A stretch of 64,000 nt of DNA from Photobacterium sp. SKA34 (GCF_000153325.1 NZ_CH724141.1:1362588-1426587), one strand, 5' to 3'. Counted from the stretch's first letter, positions 46,118 to 56,318 are shown. Notes: generated by a model not told the origin, from the sequence alone. Translations and numbers: made by a program.

Positions 46118-46467
46118 AGAGCATAACCTTCGTTGATATAACCCACTGTGTAGGGGGGCACGTATTTTAGCGAGATATTACATCTTCACAAACTTTTTTG
46201 TGCTTTGTGTCGCACAATTCGACTCATCCGATGAGTAGATTTTAGTTAAATCAATGAAATAGCGCAATGTATTAATGTCATTTCCTGTATTAAGTTACCT
46301 GTTAATCAGAAAATATATCTGTAAATTAATAACTTAGTGATATGACTTTTATGTTAGAAAATATGATATGTCTACTTTCTGTCATAAAAAGATCCTTTCT
46401 CCGTAGTAAAAACTTCATTTTGGTTTGCCAAAGTGTAGCGGTTTTTTACCTATGTTAAGGATTAACT
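46118..46467. other. Divergent promoter region
   Basis: No gene is seen in this 350-bp stretch between the hydratase (minus) and the exported protein (plus). A CTGTCATAAAA element at 46379-46389 matches the first half of a Pho box, but the second half is poor. Confidence 0.5.
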
Positions 46468-48183
46468 GTGAATAAGCCATTATTAACAACGCTATTGATT
46501 TCGTCTTTATGCTCACCAATATATAGTGCCCATGCTGAAAGCCCGCTTGATATAAATTTAATTGGACGTGCATTGCTTAATGCTGAATCGCCAGAAGGTG
46601 CGGCTGAAATTGTTGCGTACCAGAATAACAAAAAACGAATCTTTGCTATTAATGGCTCAGGTACGACATCGACTGTAGAAATTGTTGATATTGCTAATAC
46701 TCCCTTAACTAATCTTAAACTAACATCTGCAGGTGTGGTTAACGGCAGTAATTTAAAATCTAGCTACACGATTGATTTAAATAAATATACAGCAGGAAAT
46801 GCCAATAGTATTTCGATTGCTGAAAAGTCAGGATTAGCTGCTGTTGCTATGGCTGCTAATAAAACAGGAGAGAAAGGTGTCATTGCTTTTTATGACATTA
46901 GCAAAGACATACCTCTATTTATTAAGAATGTTGAAGTGGGTTATCTACCTGATATGGTGACATTTACGCCGGATGAAACCAAAGTTGTAGTTGCCAATGA
47001 AGGTGAACCATCAGGGGATTACTTAACAGATCCTGAAGGTTCTATTGGTATTATTAACATTAATAATGGCAAGGTGGCAGATAAAGCAGAATTACTCGAT
47101 TTCACTTCTTTTAATGACAGACAAATAGAATTAGAAAAACAAGGGATGGTTTTTTCTAATCCTAACGGTCAAACCATTAAGGGCTCGAAAATTACTACAA
47201 CAGTCGCCCAAGACATTGAACCTGAGTATGTGGCTGTGTCGAAAGACAGTAAAACTGCTTATGTGTCTTTGCAAGAAAATAATGGTATCGCTATTGTTGA
47301 TTTAGCGACAAATAAACTCATTTTACAAGGCTTAGGTTTTAAAGATTGGTCTAAGTATAAGATGGATGCTTCTGACAAAGATGGCGGCATTAATATGAAG
47401 ACTTATTCGGGACTCTATGGCATGTTCCAACCTGACACACTTGCAAGTTATAGTGTAGATGGAAACAACTATGTCGTGATTGCAAATGAAGGTGATGGTC
47501 GCGAATACTTCTTTGATGCGAAAGATAAAGAATCATGCAAAACACAAGGCGGAGTAGATTTTGATAAGAAAAAGGGCTGTGTGTCTTTTGTTAATGATAT
47601 TCGCGCAAAAAATTTAATACTTGCTGATAATTTTAATTATTTAAAAAATGATGAATCGGATATAGGTCGTCTTAAAGTTAATCCTCAGTTAGGTGATAAA
47701 GATAGCGATGGTAAGTATGAAGAGCTATATACCTTTGGCGGACGTTCCTTTTCTATTTTAGATAGTCAAGGCCAGATAATTTTTGATTCGGGGGATGAGA
47801 TTGGACAACTAACCGCTAAAATTCACGGTAAAGCATTTAATAATGATGAAGATGAAAATGCAGGTGATGCTCGTTCTGATGCTAAAGGTGCTGAACCCGA
47901 AGCGTTAACTGTTGGAAAAGTTGGTGACAAAACATATGCTTTTGTTGGTTTAGAGCGTATGGGTGGAGTGGTTGTTTATGATATTACAGAACCACGGAAA
48001 GCCCATTATGTCGATTATTTCATTAATCGTGGCGTTGTAGAAGGCGAAGCGATTACGGGTGACTTAGCACCTGAAGGCATGACGTTTGTGAAAGCCAAAA
48101 ACAGTCCAACTCAAAAGCCGTTAGTGATTATTGGCAATGAAATTTCTGGCAGTATTGCGGTATGGGAAATTTCAACTAAGTAA
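46468..48183 (+). CDS. Exported choice-of-anchor I domain protein
   Basis: This 571-residue exported protein has a GTG start with AAGGA six bases upstream and a signal peptide ending in SAHA. The body is a beta-propeller-like repeat protein with VTFTPDETKVVVANEGEPS, DIEPEYVAVSKDSKTAYVSLQENNGIAIVDL, VIANEGDGREY and ALTVGKVGDKTYAFVGLERMGGVVVYDI, the pattern of the choice-of-anchor I family. Some relatives are annotated as alkaline phosphatase, but that activity is not shown by any catalytic motif here. The cell location is periplasmic or extracellular. Confidence 0.85.
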   Translation: MNKPLLTTLLISSLCSPIYSAHAESPLDINLIGRALLNAESPEGAAEIVAYQNNKKRIFAINGSGTTSTVEIVDIANTPLTNLKLTSAGVVNGSNLKSSYTIDLNKYTAGNANSISIAEKSGLAAVAMAANKTGEKGVIAFYDISKDIPLFIKNVEVGYLPDMVTFTPDETKVVVANEGEPSGDYLTDPEGSIGIININNGKVADKAELLDFTSFNDRQIELEKQGMVFSNPNGQTIKGSKITTTVAQDIEPEYVAVSKDSKTAYVSLQENNGIAIVDLATNKLILQGLGFKDWSKYKMDASDKDGGINMKTYSGLYGMFQPDTLASYSVDGNNYVVIANEGDGREYFFDAKDKESCKTQGGVDFDKKKGCVSFVNDIRAKNLILADNFNYLKNDESDIGRLKVNPQLGDKDSDGKYEELYTFGGRSFSILDSQGQIIFDSGDEIGQLTAKIHGKAFNNDEDENAGDARSDAKGAEPEALTVGKVGDKTYAFVGLERMGGVVVYDITEPRKAHYVDYFINRGVVEGEAITGDLAPEGMTFVKAKNSPTQKPLVIIGNEISGSIAVWEISTK

Positions 48184-48195
48184 TTATTAATAAAT

Positions 48196-48240
48196 AAAAA
48201 CGCCGATATCTTTTTAATATATTAAGATATCGGCGTTTAT
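48196..48240. terminator. Terminator between the exported protein and the Lap operon
   Basis: AAAACGCCGATATCTT pairs with AAGATATCGGCGTTTA. It is placed to serve both convergent transcripts. Confidence 0.85.
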
Positions 48241-48270
48241 GTGTTGATTAATTAAACAAGATAAAAGTTA

Positions 48271-50394
48271 TTATTGCTCTGATTTTGGTTGGCTTACATT
48301 ACCTTCACGGAGTGACTTCAAAACCGTATTTTTTGGACCATCAGCTACAATTCGTCCTTGTTCCATAACAATAAGTCGGTCAACAAGATCAAGCATACTG
48401 GTTTTATGAGTGATTAAAATCAGTGTTTCTTCAGGCGTCATATTAGTAAGCTGGCGTTTTATATACATTTCAGAGCGGTTATCCATACTACTCGTTGGTT
48501 CATCCATAATCATAACGGGTGGGTTAGATAAGAATGCACGTGCAATCGCAATCGCTTGTCGCTGACCACCGGAAATAGCATGACCACCTTCACCAATTTG
48601 TTTTTCTAAGCCTGCAGCGTCGTGTTGTGTAAAGGCTGTCACGCCTGCACGCTCGGCTGCTAACAAGATTTCATTATCACTGGATAACGGGCGACCTAAT
48701 GTAATATTGTCACGAATTGAGCCAAAGAATAACGTGATATCTTGTGGAACACAGCCAATATTTCGACGAATATCAATATGATGAAGTTGATTAATATCAG
48801 TATCATCAATTAAAACTGAACCTTCTGTTGGTCTATATAGTCCCATTAACAAACGTTCTAAACTTGTCTTACCGGATCCAATACGACCAATAATTGCCAC
48901 TTTTTCACCAGGATTAATGGTGAGGTTAATATTTTTTAGCGCGGCATGTGTTGCATTAGGATAAGCAAAGGAAACATTATCAAATTCAATTTTTCCGCGA
49001 ATAACAGGGCGGTGAATGTAACGTTTTCCATCTTCCTGTTCTAACGGCATAGCCATCAACTGTTCAATTATCGTCATAGCTGATTTTGCTTGGTTATAAC
49101 GAGTAGAAAGTAGGGCAAGTTGTACCATTGGACCAACCGCACGCCCACTTAACATGGTTGAGGCAATCAAACCACCCATAGTGAGGTCGCCATTGGCAAT
49201 TAAATACACGCCCACCACAATCATTGCGACAGAAACGAACTGCTGTAAGAAACCGGCGGTATTTTGCACGGAGTCTGTTAAACGACGTGATTTCAAACTC
49301 CAGTTGGACATATGTGCTACCGCTTCTTCCCAACGGTATTGGAATTGACTTTGCGCCCCAAACATTTTCACTGTCTCTAAGCCTGATAGGCTTTCGATGA
49401 GGTTGGCATGTTTTTGTGAAGAAAGACGTGAGCCTTCTTCAATACTCTTGCGAAGTGGTCGTTGAATAAAGAAGCTATATGCCACTAAAATTAATACTGC
49501 AATCAAGGGGACTAATGCTAGAGGTCCTGCCATGATGTAGATAATTAACAAGAACAATAGCGCAAAAGGTAAATCGATTAATGAAGATACTGTTGCCGAG
49601 GTAAAAAACTCTCTAATAGACTCAAATTCTTGTAAGTGGCGAGCAAACGCACCAACAGAAGCCGGCTTTGCTTCCATACGAATACCCATAACACGGCTAA
49701 ATATTTTTGCTGATATTAATAGGTCCGATTTTTTACCTGCAAGATCAATAAAATAGCTTCTCAGAAGTTTTAATATCAAATCGAATACAAAAATAACCGT
49801 AATACCAATGGCTAGCACCCATAATGAATCAAATGCTAAGTTAGGTACAATTTTGTCATACACTAAGCGAGTGAAAAGGGGGGCGGCGATGGCAAATAGA
49901 TTGATAAGAATTGAGGCTATCAATACATCACGGTAAATATTACGAGATTCCCACAACGTACTCCAAAACCAGTGACCATCACGCGTTTTGAGAATCTCAG
50001 GCGAGCGTTCATCGTAGCGGAAGCGCTTTTTAACTAAAAATAAACGGCCAGTGTATTGAGCATTTAATTCATTCAGTTTGATCCATTGTTCACTACCTTC
50101 GTTTTGTGGCAGTACAACTTCGGCTTCACCTTTTTCTTTATCAATACTTAAAACAACACACGCTTCTCCACCTTTAAGCAAAGCGATGACAGGAAAGAGT
50201 AGGGAAGAGATACTTTCCAATTCCATTTTTGTTTCTTTGGCTTGCAGTCCTGCTTTATCTGCTGCGCGAGGAAGAAGAAAAGGTGATAGTAAGCCATCAG
50301 TTAATGGTAAATCTGACACGAGCGCGTCAGGAGAATTTGCCTGACCATAAAAACGGCTTATATATACGAGTGACTGAAGTAAAGGATCTTTCAT
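48271..50394 (-). CDS. lapB: LapB-like type I secretion ABC exporter
   Basis: This 707-residue inner-membrane ATPase exports the giant adhesin. It has an N-terminal C39-like domain (about 1-130) lacking the catalytic Cys, where the usual CL..(A)R reads LLQSLVYISRFYG, as in exporters that bind rather than cleave their substrate. A membrane domain spans about 155-440. The nucleotide-binding domain has Walker A GRIGSGKT (503-510), signature ISGGQ (607-611) and Walker B VMIMDE (627-632). It is last in the lap operon, starting one base after the lapD stop. Confidence 0.92.
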   Translation of the reverse strand: MKDPLLQSLVYISRFYGQANSPDALVSDLPLTDGLLSPFLLPRAADKAGLQAKETKMELESISSLLFPVIALLKGGEACVVLSIDKEKGEAEVVLPQNEGSEQWIKLNELNAQYTGRLFLVKKRFRYDERSPEILKTRDGHWFWSTLWESRNIYRDVLIASILINLFAIAAPLFTRLVYDKIVPNLAFDSLWVLAIGITVIFVFDLILKLLRSYFIDLAGKKSDLLISAKIFSRVMGIRMEAKPASVGAFARHLQEFESIREFFTSATVSSLIDLPFALLFLLIIYIMAGPLALVPLIAVLILVAYSFFIQRPLRKSIEEGSRLSSQKHANLIESLSGLETVKMFGAQSQFQYRWEEAVAHMSNWSLKSRRLTDSVQNTAGFLQQFVSVAMIVVGVYLIANGDLTMGGLIASTMLSGRAVGPMVQLALLSTRYNQAKSAMTIIEQLMAMPLEQEDGKRYIHRPVIRGKIEFDNVSFAYPNATHAALKNINLTINPGEKVAIIGRIGSGKTSLERLLMGLYRPTEGSVLIDDTDINQLHHIDIRRNIGCVPQDITLFFGSIRDNITLGRPLSSDNEILLAAERAGVTAFTQHDAAGLEKQIGEGGHAISGGQRQAIAIARAFLSNPPVMIMDEPTSSMDNRSEMYIKRQLTNMTPEETLILITHKTSMLDLVDRLIVMEQGRIVADGPKNTVLKSLREGNVSQPKSEQ

Positions 50395-50395
50395 T

Positions 50396-52324
50396 TTAAT
50401 TCTCGTGATTCAATTGATCAGTAACAAAACCTTGGAAACCGAGTATATCCATCGCAGCTAACTTATCTTTTTGATCTGCAGTTTCAACACGTGTTGCAAT
50501 TGTGGTAACAGAAAGGTTATTGGCTGTACGTGTGATAGATTGAAGTACATCCATTTTTATCTGATCATCGAGTTGAGAGGTATAGGCAAAGTCTAGTTTA
50601 ACGTAGTTTGGGCGTAATCGATTTAAATAGCCTGTTGAACTGAAACTATGTCCGTAATTATCAATGCCGAAGCGGAACCCATTTTGGTGAATGATTTCAC
50701 ATAGTAAAGACGCATTATCTAATTGTTTAATAAAACAAATTTCAGGAAGCTCAAATAGCACACGATCTTTAATGTGTTGCGCTGCTTGCAATTTACTGTT
50801 TAACCAACGAATGAAGCCAGTATCATTTACACTACTTTGAGTGATGTTAATCGCGATAGGAACTGAAGTTGGCTCTTTCTCGATATAACTAAATAACTCC
50901 TCAACAATGTAGCGATCAAACTGTGCGCCTTCATTGAGTTGTTCAATTGCTGATAAGAATTGACCGGCATTAAATCGCTGGTTGTCTTTTTGAATGTAAG
51001 CGAAAGCTTCTTTATGCAGTATTTTGTTGTCAACGTTGATCGCTTTTTGGAATGTGAAATGGATAAGCTTATTGGCGATAGCTTCTTCAACCAGTGCTTT
51101 CCATTGTTGCTTGCCTAATGATGCCGTTTCTTTCTTCTCACTAGATTCAATCACGGCTAAGGACTCTTTGGGCTCTTGACGTGCTTTATTTAAGGCATTA
51201 TCAGCACTTGCTAATAAGCTTGAAATGGTTTCATTTTCAGAGCAGATAACAATACCGACGGCTGCATGTAGCGGTGCAATGCCTAATGGATCTGAATTAA
51301 GATCTGAGGTCATGTTAAGCATTTTTCGACCAGATTCGATAAGTTCTACTTTGGTTGCGTTAGGCGATATTAAAACAAACTCCGATTGGTTTAGACGTGC
51401 AATGGTTACATCATCATTTGATAACTCCTTCAAACGAGATGCAATTTTTTGTACTAACTGATCACCGACTTCGTAACCAGATTGTTTATAACTATCTTCA
51501 ATATCATCAGCTTTTAATAATGCCATACCGCCACTGGGTTTGCGTGACAACCAAGAGGTAATCTTTGAGATTAAATAGCTGCGGTTGGCTAAACCTGAAA
51601 CTGGGTCTTGATATGCGCGAATACGGAGGTTATCTGCAACTTGCGCTTGTTGCTCAAAGTGGCTTTGAAGTTGTTGGTTCATTGAGTTAAAAGCGGTAAC
51701 GACATCAGCTAAATCGCGAGTGAGAGGCATCGGAAGAGAAGATGTGAAATGCTGTGATGCCATTTCTTTTGCACTATTTTGGATCTGTTTTAAAGGTTGT
51801 AATACTTTATTTAGAACAAGCGATAAAATGATTGCACCTAAAAATGAACATATAACGAAACCGAGCATGAGTTGTACGGTAGCTTTCCACAACTGTTGGT
51901 AAGCTGTTGCAGGACTACTTGTTACGGTAAGGTTAGCAAGTTGCATCCAACCACTTGCAAGTGTTGTTGATTGCGTTATCGGTTCAATATTAATGAGGCT
52001 TTGGAACCAATTAGGTACCCCGGCAACTGTCTGAGGATACTGACGAATGATCTTTTTGTCAGAATCTAAAAGTTCAAGTTTAACTTCACTGTAAAAACTT
52101 GAGTCAAACGTTGCGCTTATCACAGATTCTGCAGCAACCATGTCTTTATTTTCAAGGTAAGGAGACAGGTCAAAACCAACAGAGCTTATTGCATTCGTTA
52201 GTTCTGTTGATTGCTGGTGAACAAGATAGTCTTTTGTAGTACTGAATTGGATTGCAAAGACCGCAATGATAAATGCGAAAAAAACAACCAGCATCCATAG
52301 TAAAAGCTGTCGATAAAGGGTCAT
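50396..52324 (-). CDS. lapD: LapD-like degenerate GGDEF-EAL c-di-GMP receptor
   Basis: This 642-residue inner-membrane receptor controls LapG. It has a first helix at about 8-28, a periplasmic LapD/MoxY N-terminal domain with GWMQLANLTV (Trp126, near the Trp known in Pseudomonas LapD to contact LapG), a second helix at 148-172, HAMP, and degenerate output domains. The GGDEF site reads RLNQSEF and the EAL site reads KEAF, so neither synthesis nor hydrolysis is expected; c-di-GMP binding is. High c-di-GMP would make it sequester LapG. It is 13 bp after lapG and directly before lapB. Confidence 0.93.
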   Translation of the reverse strand: MTLYRQLLLWMLVVFFAFIIAVFAIQFSTTKDYLVHQQSTELTNAISSVGFDLSPYLENKDMVAAESVISATFDSSFYSEVKLELLDSDKKIIRQYPQTVAGVPNWFQSLINIEPITQSTTLASGWMQLANLTVTSSPATAYQQLWKATVQLMLGFVICSFLGAIILSLVLNKVLQPLKQIQNSAKEMASQHFTSSLPMPLTRDLADVVTAFNSMNQQLQSHFEQQAQVADNLRIRAYQDPVSGLANRSYLISKITSWLSRKPSGGMALLKADDIEDSYKQSGYEVGDQLVQKIASRLKELSNDDVTIARLNQSEFVLISPNATKVELIESGRKMLNMTSDLNSDPLGIAPLHAAVGIVICSENETISSLLASADNALNKARQEPKESLAVIESSEKKETASLGKQQWKALVEEAIANKLIHFTFQKAINVDNKILHKEAFAYIQKDNQRFNAGQFLSAIEQLNEGAQFDRYIVEELFSYIEKEPTSVPIAINITQSSVNDTGFIRWLNSKLQAAQHIKDRVLFELPEICFIKQLDNASLLCEIIHQNGFRFGIDNYGHSFSSTGYLNRLRPNYVKLDFAYTSQLDDQIKMDVLQSITRTANNLSVTTIATRVETADQKDKLAAMDILGFQGFVTDQLNHEN

Positions 52325-52337
52325 TGGTGTTCACTCG

Positions 52338-52991
52338 TTAATAAGTATTTTTAGGGCGGTGTAGTATTATTTTATTTGAACGATCACGAAGGTCATTCCA
52401 TAGGCTAAGACGTGACGCTTTTCCTGCGACTTGGCTTTGCCCTCTATTCTTCATTAGCCACAACTTGCTACCATTAAAACTGTAAATCGGTAGTAAATCT
52501 TTTCGTTTTATTGCAGGTCTAATATCACCTTTTAAATTGTCTAAAATGAGAGGTACAGAGGAGGGAGTAGGGTAGTAAGCGACAACCATGTGGAATTGAT
52601 TCATTTCCAAAGCTTTTACGTAAATTAATCGTAGCTTTTTATCTGGTATGCCTAGTTCTCGTAATGCTTGGTATTTGGCGATACTAAAATCTTCACAATC
52701 ACCTGCGCCTGCGCCAACAAATTCATAAGGTGTAGCCCAGTAATCTTCTTTACCCCATAACTTCTCATCACTGATGAAAATAAATTGATTGAAAAAGTTA
52801 TTCACAGCTTTAAGCTTTTTCTGTTCGCTTAAGTGTTGTGAATTTTGGATGAGTGATCGCCACGCAGTCGCTCGTTTCCCAGCTTTCTCTCCGTAAAAGT
52901 GTTTTATTTTTTCGATCTGTTGCTTGTTCGTGGCTGCGAATACATTCACTGCCACGGTCAAACACAGAGCCCAAAAGGTTATTTTTTTCAA
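52338..52991 (-). CDS. lapG: LapG-like periplasmic cysteine protease (BTLCP)
   Basis: This 217-residue exported protease has signal peptide MKKITFWALCLTVAVNVFA and the triad Cys99 (GAGDCEDFS), His134 (NQFHMVVAYY) and Asp151 (LILDNL). The Cys-His spacing of 35 and His-Asp spacing of 17 fit the family. The acidic residues around Cys99 are the known calcium-site region. It would cut the giant adhesin near its N-terminus and release it from the cell. It is followed by lapD. Confidence 0.94.
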   Translation of the reverse strand: MKKITFWALCLTVAVNVFAATNKQQIEKIKHFYGEKAGKRATAWRSLIQNSQHLSEQKKLKAVNNFFNQFIFISDEKLWGKEDYWATPYEFVGAGAGDCEDFSIAKYQALRELGIPDKKLRLIYVKALEMNQFHMVVAYYPTPSSVPLILDNLKGDIRPAIKRKDLLPIYSFNGSKLWLMKNRGQSQVAGKASRLSLWNDLRDRSNKIILHRPKNTY

Positions 52992-53006
52992 CGTGGATTC
53001 TATTTA

Positions 53007-53597
53007 TTAATTTTCACGAACACTATAGATTGTCCATTCTTCCACAACGTTACCTTGAGATCCAACAACTTGAGCGACAACGCGACGGCTAAGTGCGTTA
53101 CTTTCTTCGACATCTGACGCTTTAACAGGATCGCTATCACCAAAACCAATAGTTTTAATGCGAGACGGTACAATCCCTTCAGTGATAAGTGCTTGTCGTA
53201 TAACGGCAGCGCGACGCTTTGATAATTCTACGTTGTATGCTGTGTTACCTACTGGACTAGCATAGCCTTTTAGCTCAATGTGTGTTTTTGGGTATTTCGT
53301 TAAAAACTCGCTCATATTGCTAATGTTTTCCATATAACTTTCAGGGATTTCTGAAGAGTCATTAGCAAATAATACGTGAATATTATTCTCTTCTGAATTT
53401 TTAACAAATGTAGGACAACCATCGTTATCTACAACCGCATCTATTGGCGTATCAGCACAGCGATCACGCTGATTGATCACACCATCGCTATCTGCGTCAT
53501 AAAGATCTTTTGTTTGTTTTGTAATAGGAGGCTGCGGTACAGAGAGTGAACAACCAAACAAAGAAAAAGACAGTAAAACTGTGATTACGTATTTCAT
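53007..53597 (-). CDS. OmpA-family lipoprotein of the lap operon
   Basis: This 196-residue protein has a lipoprotein signal (SFSLFGCSL), a short thrombospondin type-3-like calcium motif (DADSDGVINQRDRCADTP), and a C-terminal OmpA peptidoglycan-binding domain (IELKGYASPVGNTAYNVELSKRRA, RIKTIGFGDSDP, ALSRRV). It probably anchors the secretion or retention complex to peptidoglycan. Its place between the TolC-like and LapG genes, 11 and 15 bp away, puts it in the same operon. Other gammaproteobacterial adhesin loci carry similar proteins. Confidence 0.9.
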   Translation of the reverse strand: MKYVITVLLSFSLFGCSLSVPQPPITKQTKDLYDADSDGVINQRDRCADTPIDAVVDNDGCPTFVKNSEENNIHVLFANDSSEIPESYMENISNMSEFLTKYPKTHIELKGYASPVGNTAYNVELSKRRAAVIRQALITEGIVPSRIKTIGFGDSDPVKASDVEESNALSRRVVAQVVGSQGNVVEEWTIYSVREN

Positions 53598-53608
53598 TTT
53601 TAATCCTC

Positions 53609-54919
53609 TTATTTAACAGACTTTGCCCAAGTTTCTGGGATCTCAACGCGCATCTCATCAAGGATTAGACCGGTTGCATTAAGAACACGGTATTTTGCTA
53701 AAATACCATCATATTCAGCAGTTAAATAAGCTTTACGTGCTTCAAATAATTCATTTTCGGTATTGAGTACATCAAGTAGTGTACGTTGACCAATTTTAAA
53801 TTGTTTTTCGTATGCAATAACGGTACGTGCAGAGGCATCAACATGCTCTTGCAAGAACAGTTTTTGTTTTTTCGCTAAATCTAATGCGCTCCAAGATAGG
53901 CGAGTGCCTTCCTCTAACATGTGGTGAGCACGATCACGAATGTCTTTAGATTTGTTAATTTGGTATGCAGCACGACGAGATTTTGCGACATCACTACCAC
54001 CGTTATACAAGTTATAGCGCATTTTTAGCATTGCTTTTAGCTCATCAGTTTTACCTTCATAGCCATTTAAGTCATCTCCCCATTCTTGCGATGCTTCTAT
54101 ACTAAATGTTGGGTAAAATGTACCTTTAGCTTGCTTGTACTGATATTCAGCAGCGTCAATGTCATTCGAGGCAACTTGTACCACTGGGTTGTTTTTCTTC
54201 GCTTTTTCTAACGCATCATCTAATGATTTTGGTAGATAATTCACGTCTACTTCAGGTTTGACGAGATCTTTAGGATACTGACCAACGATACGTACAAACT
54301 GGGTGATTTTGTCTTGTAAATTGCTTTGTGCTGCCAGTAGATTCGTATTAGAACTTGCTAAACGGCCTTCAACTTGTGCTAAGTCGGCTGTTGAACCAAT
54401 ACCTGAATCGGCACGTTTTTTAATGTCTGAATACATTTTTTGATGAACTGTAAGGTTCGATTCTGACAAAGCGAGTACATCTTGAGCCTGAAGCACATTT
54501 AGATATGCTTCTGTGCTCTTTAATGCTTTATCTTGTGCATCAGAAAGTAATTGATAACGCTCTGCTTCTGTTTCAGATTTATTACGTTGAATATCGTTGT
54601 AGGTAATCGAGCCATCCCAGATTAACTGTCGAATGTTGATTTTCGCACTACGAGGCTCATATTCACCAGAAGGGCTTTTTGCTTTGTAATCGTCATAGCC
54701 AACACCGGCTTCAAGATCGACACTAGGTAGGTAGTCACCCTTTGAAGCATGGATCAATTCATGCTTACTTTGGAACTCATTGTAAGCACTTTTAATTTCA
54801 GGATTACTTGATAGCGTTTCTGCTACTGCTTGTTCCAATGATTGCGCCATAACAGGCGTAGTCATACATTGAAGACCAATGAGAAGGGTAATTTTTTTAA
54901 ATTTATATTTCATAGTCAT
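53609..54919 (-). CDS. lapE: TolC-family outer-membrane channel (LapE/AggA-like)
   Basis: This 436-residue outer-membrane efflux protein has a signal peptide ending PVMA and two repeats of the TolC coiled-coil/strand unit. The first is LEQAVAETLSSNPEIKSAYNEFQSKHE; the second is LDDALEKAKKNNPVVQVASNDIDAAEYQYKQAKG with FSIEASQEWGDD. Motifs KIGQRTLLDVLNTENELFEARKAYLTAEYD and YRVLNATG close the domain. It provides the outer-membrane exit for the adhesin and also retains it there before LapG cleavage. It starts four bases after the adaptor gene. Confidence 0.92.
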   Translation of the reverse strand: MTMKYKFKKITLLIGLQCMTTPVMAQSLEQAVAETLSSNPEIKSAYNEFQSKHELIHASKGDYLPSVDLEAGVGYDDYKAKSPSGEYEPRSAKINIRQLIWDGSITYNDIQRNKSETEAERYQLLSDAQDKALKSTEAYLNVLQAQDVLALSESNLTVHQKMYSDIKKRADSGIGSTADLAQVEGRLASSNTNLLAAQSNLQDKITQFVRIVGQYPKDLVKPEVDVNYLPKSLDDALEKAKKNNPVVQVASNDIDAAEYQYKQAKGTFYPTFSIEASQEWGDDLNGYEGKTDELKAMLKMRYNLYNGGSDVAKSRRAAYQINKSKDIRDRAHHMLEEGTRLSWSALDLAKKQKLFLQEHVDASARTVIAYEKQFKIGQRTLLDVLNTENELFEARKAYLTAEYDGILAKYRVLNATGLILDEMRVEIPETWAKSVK

Positions 54920-54923
54920 TTTA

Positions 54924-56318
54924 TTATTCTCTTAACGCGGTATGTCGCGCTTTGAGTATTGGTTTAAGGAGATAGTCAAGAACAGAGCGTTTTCCTGTAA
55001 TGATATCAACGGTGGCTGTCATACCGGGTATTATAGGTAGAGCTTCGCCATTAGGTCCCTTTAAGCTACTCGTATCAGTACGAACCCTGACTTGATAGAA
55101 ACTGTTGCCTTCTTTATCTTGGATTGTATCTGCACTGATTGTTTCCAATGTTCCATGTAAACCACCATAGCTCGTAAAGTCATAAGCACTAAATTTAATG
55201 ATTGCTGGCAGACCTGGGCGTAAAAAACCAATATCTTTCGGTGCTATTTTAGTTTCTATGAGTAAGGTATCTTCCGTTGGCACTATTTCCACTAATGGCA
55301 TGCCCGGTTGAATAACGCCACCTACAGTATTAACATGAATTTTTTGAATTGTGCCTGTTACAGGTGAAATCACGGTTGTTCGTTTAACACGATCTTCTAA
55401 ACCAATTTGGGTTTCACTTAAGCTCCCTAATTTGTCACTGGTTTCATTTAGTTGTGCTTGAATATCTGAACGGAACTGTAATGCAATATCGATGTACTTA
55501 AAGCCGGCTTCTTGAATTGCCGCCTGCGTAACAGGGATTTGCATTTTTGCAGAGTTTAAATCACGTTTAGTATCGTTTAGCGAACGTTGTAACTTCAGTA
55601 ACTCTATTCGTGGAACTACGCCTTCTTCAGCTAATGGCTTCGTAATATTGTATTCTTTTAATGCAATATTATAGCTACTACGTAAGTTATTAACCCGTGA
55701 TTGTGTCTCAGCTAACTCTCGTTCTTTCTGGGAGGCTTGTTCAGAAGCAACAGAAAGCTGATTTTGTAAGTTATTTAATTTATCTGTAAATTGGTTGAGT
55801 TGGCGACGGACTAATTTTGGATGCGCTTTTGTAAAGGTGTCATCAAAAAGTGGCGTTTTTCGATCTAATGTAACGCTATTTCGCCAATGGGTTTTATCTG
55901 CACTATCACTAACAATAACACTTGCGAGTAATGCATTTAAACGCAACGAGTCTGCTTGCATAGCCGCTAAGCTTTGTGTTTTTTCTTTAAAATCTGATTT
56001 AAATTGCGTGTCATCAATTAATAATAATGTTTGACCTTTCTTTACTTGTTCTCCTTCTCTTACTAGTACTTTTTTGACAATACCACCCTCAAGGTTTTGA
56101 ACGACTTGAAGTTGAGATGACGGAATGACTTTTCCACTACCTGTCGTTACCTTGTCTAACTTGGCAAAATATGCCCAAATAAAAGCTGTTATAAAGAATA
56201 AAATCATTACCCATAGAATAATACGCGCGCTTTTAGGCGTATTGAGCAGTAAAGCCGCTGATTTATCGTCGACAAAGTCAAGGTTATTATTTGAAATTGA
56301 TACGTTTTTTTTGTCCAT
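54924..56318 (-). CDS. lapC: HlyD-family membrane fusion protein (LapC-like)
   Basis: This 464-residue periplasmic adaptor bridges LapB and the outer channel. It has one inner-membrane helix (about 31-51), the barrel-sandwich half GKVIPSSQLQVVQNLEGGIVKKVLVREGEQVKKGQTLLLIDD, a long coiled coil (about 130-300), the second half VISPVTGTIQKIHVNTVGGVIQPGMPLVEIVP, and a C-terminal beta-barrel with GMTATVDIITGKRSVLDYLLKPI. It is first in the lap operon, 427 bp from the divergent adhesin gene. Confidence 0.93.
   Translation of the reverse strand: MDKKNVSISNNNLDFVDDKSAALLLNTPKSARIILWVMILFFITAFIWAYFAKLDKVTTGSGKVIPSSQLQVVQNLEGGIVKKVLVREGEQVKKGQTLLLIDDTQFKSDFKEKTQSLAAMQADSLRLNALLASVIVSDSADKTHWRNSVTLDRKTPLFDDTFTKAHPKLVRRQLNQFTDKLNNLQNQLSVASEQASQKERELAETQSRVNNLRSSYNIALKEYNITKPLAEEGVVPRIELLKLQRSLNDTKRDLNSAKMQIPVTQAAIQEAGFKYIDIALQFRSDIQAQLNETSDKLGSLSETQIGLEDRVKRTTVISPVTGTIQKIHVNTVGGVIQPGMPLVEIVPTEDTLLIETKIAPKDIGFLRPGLPAIIKFSAYDFTSYGGLHGTLETISADTIQDKEGNSFYQVRVRTDTSSLKGPNGEALPIIPGMTATVDIITGKRSVLDYLLKPILKARHTALRE

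Noticed and set aside
46379..46396. Full Pho box
   Set aside because: Only the first 7-mer matches; the second repeat does not, so it was not listed as a regulatory feature.
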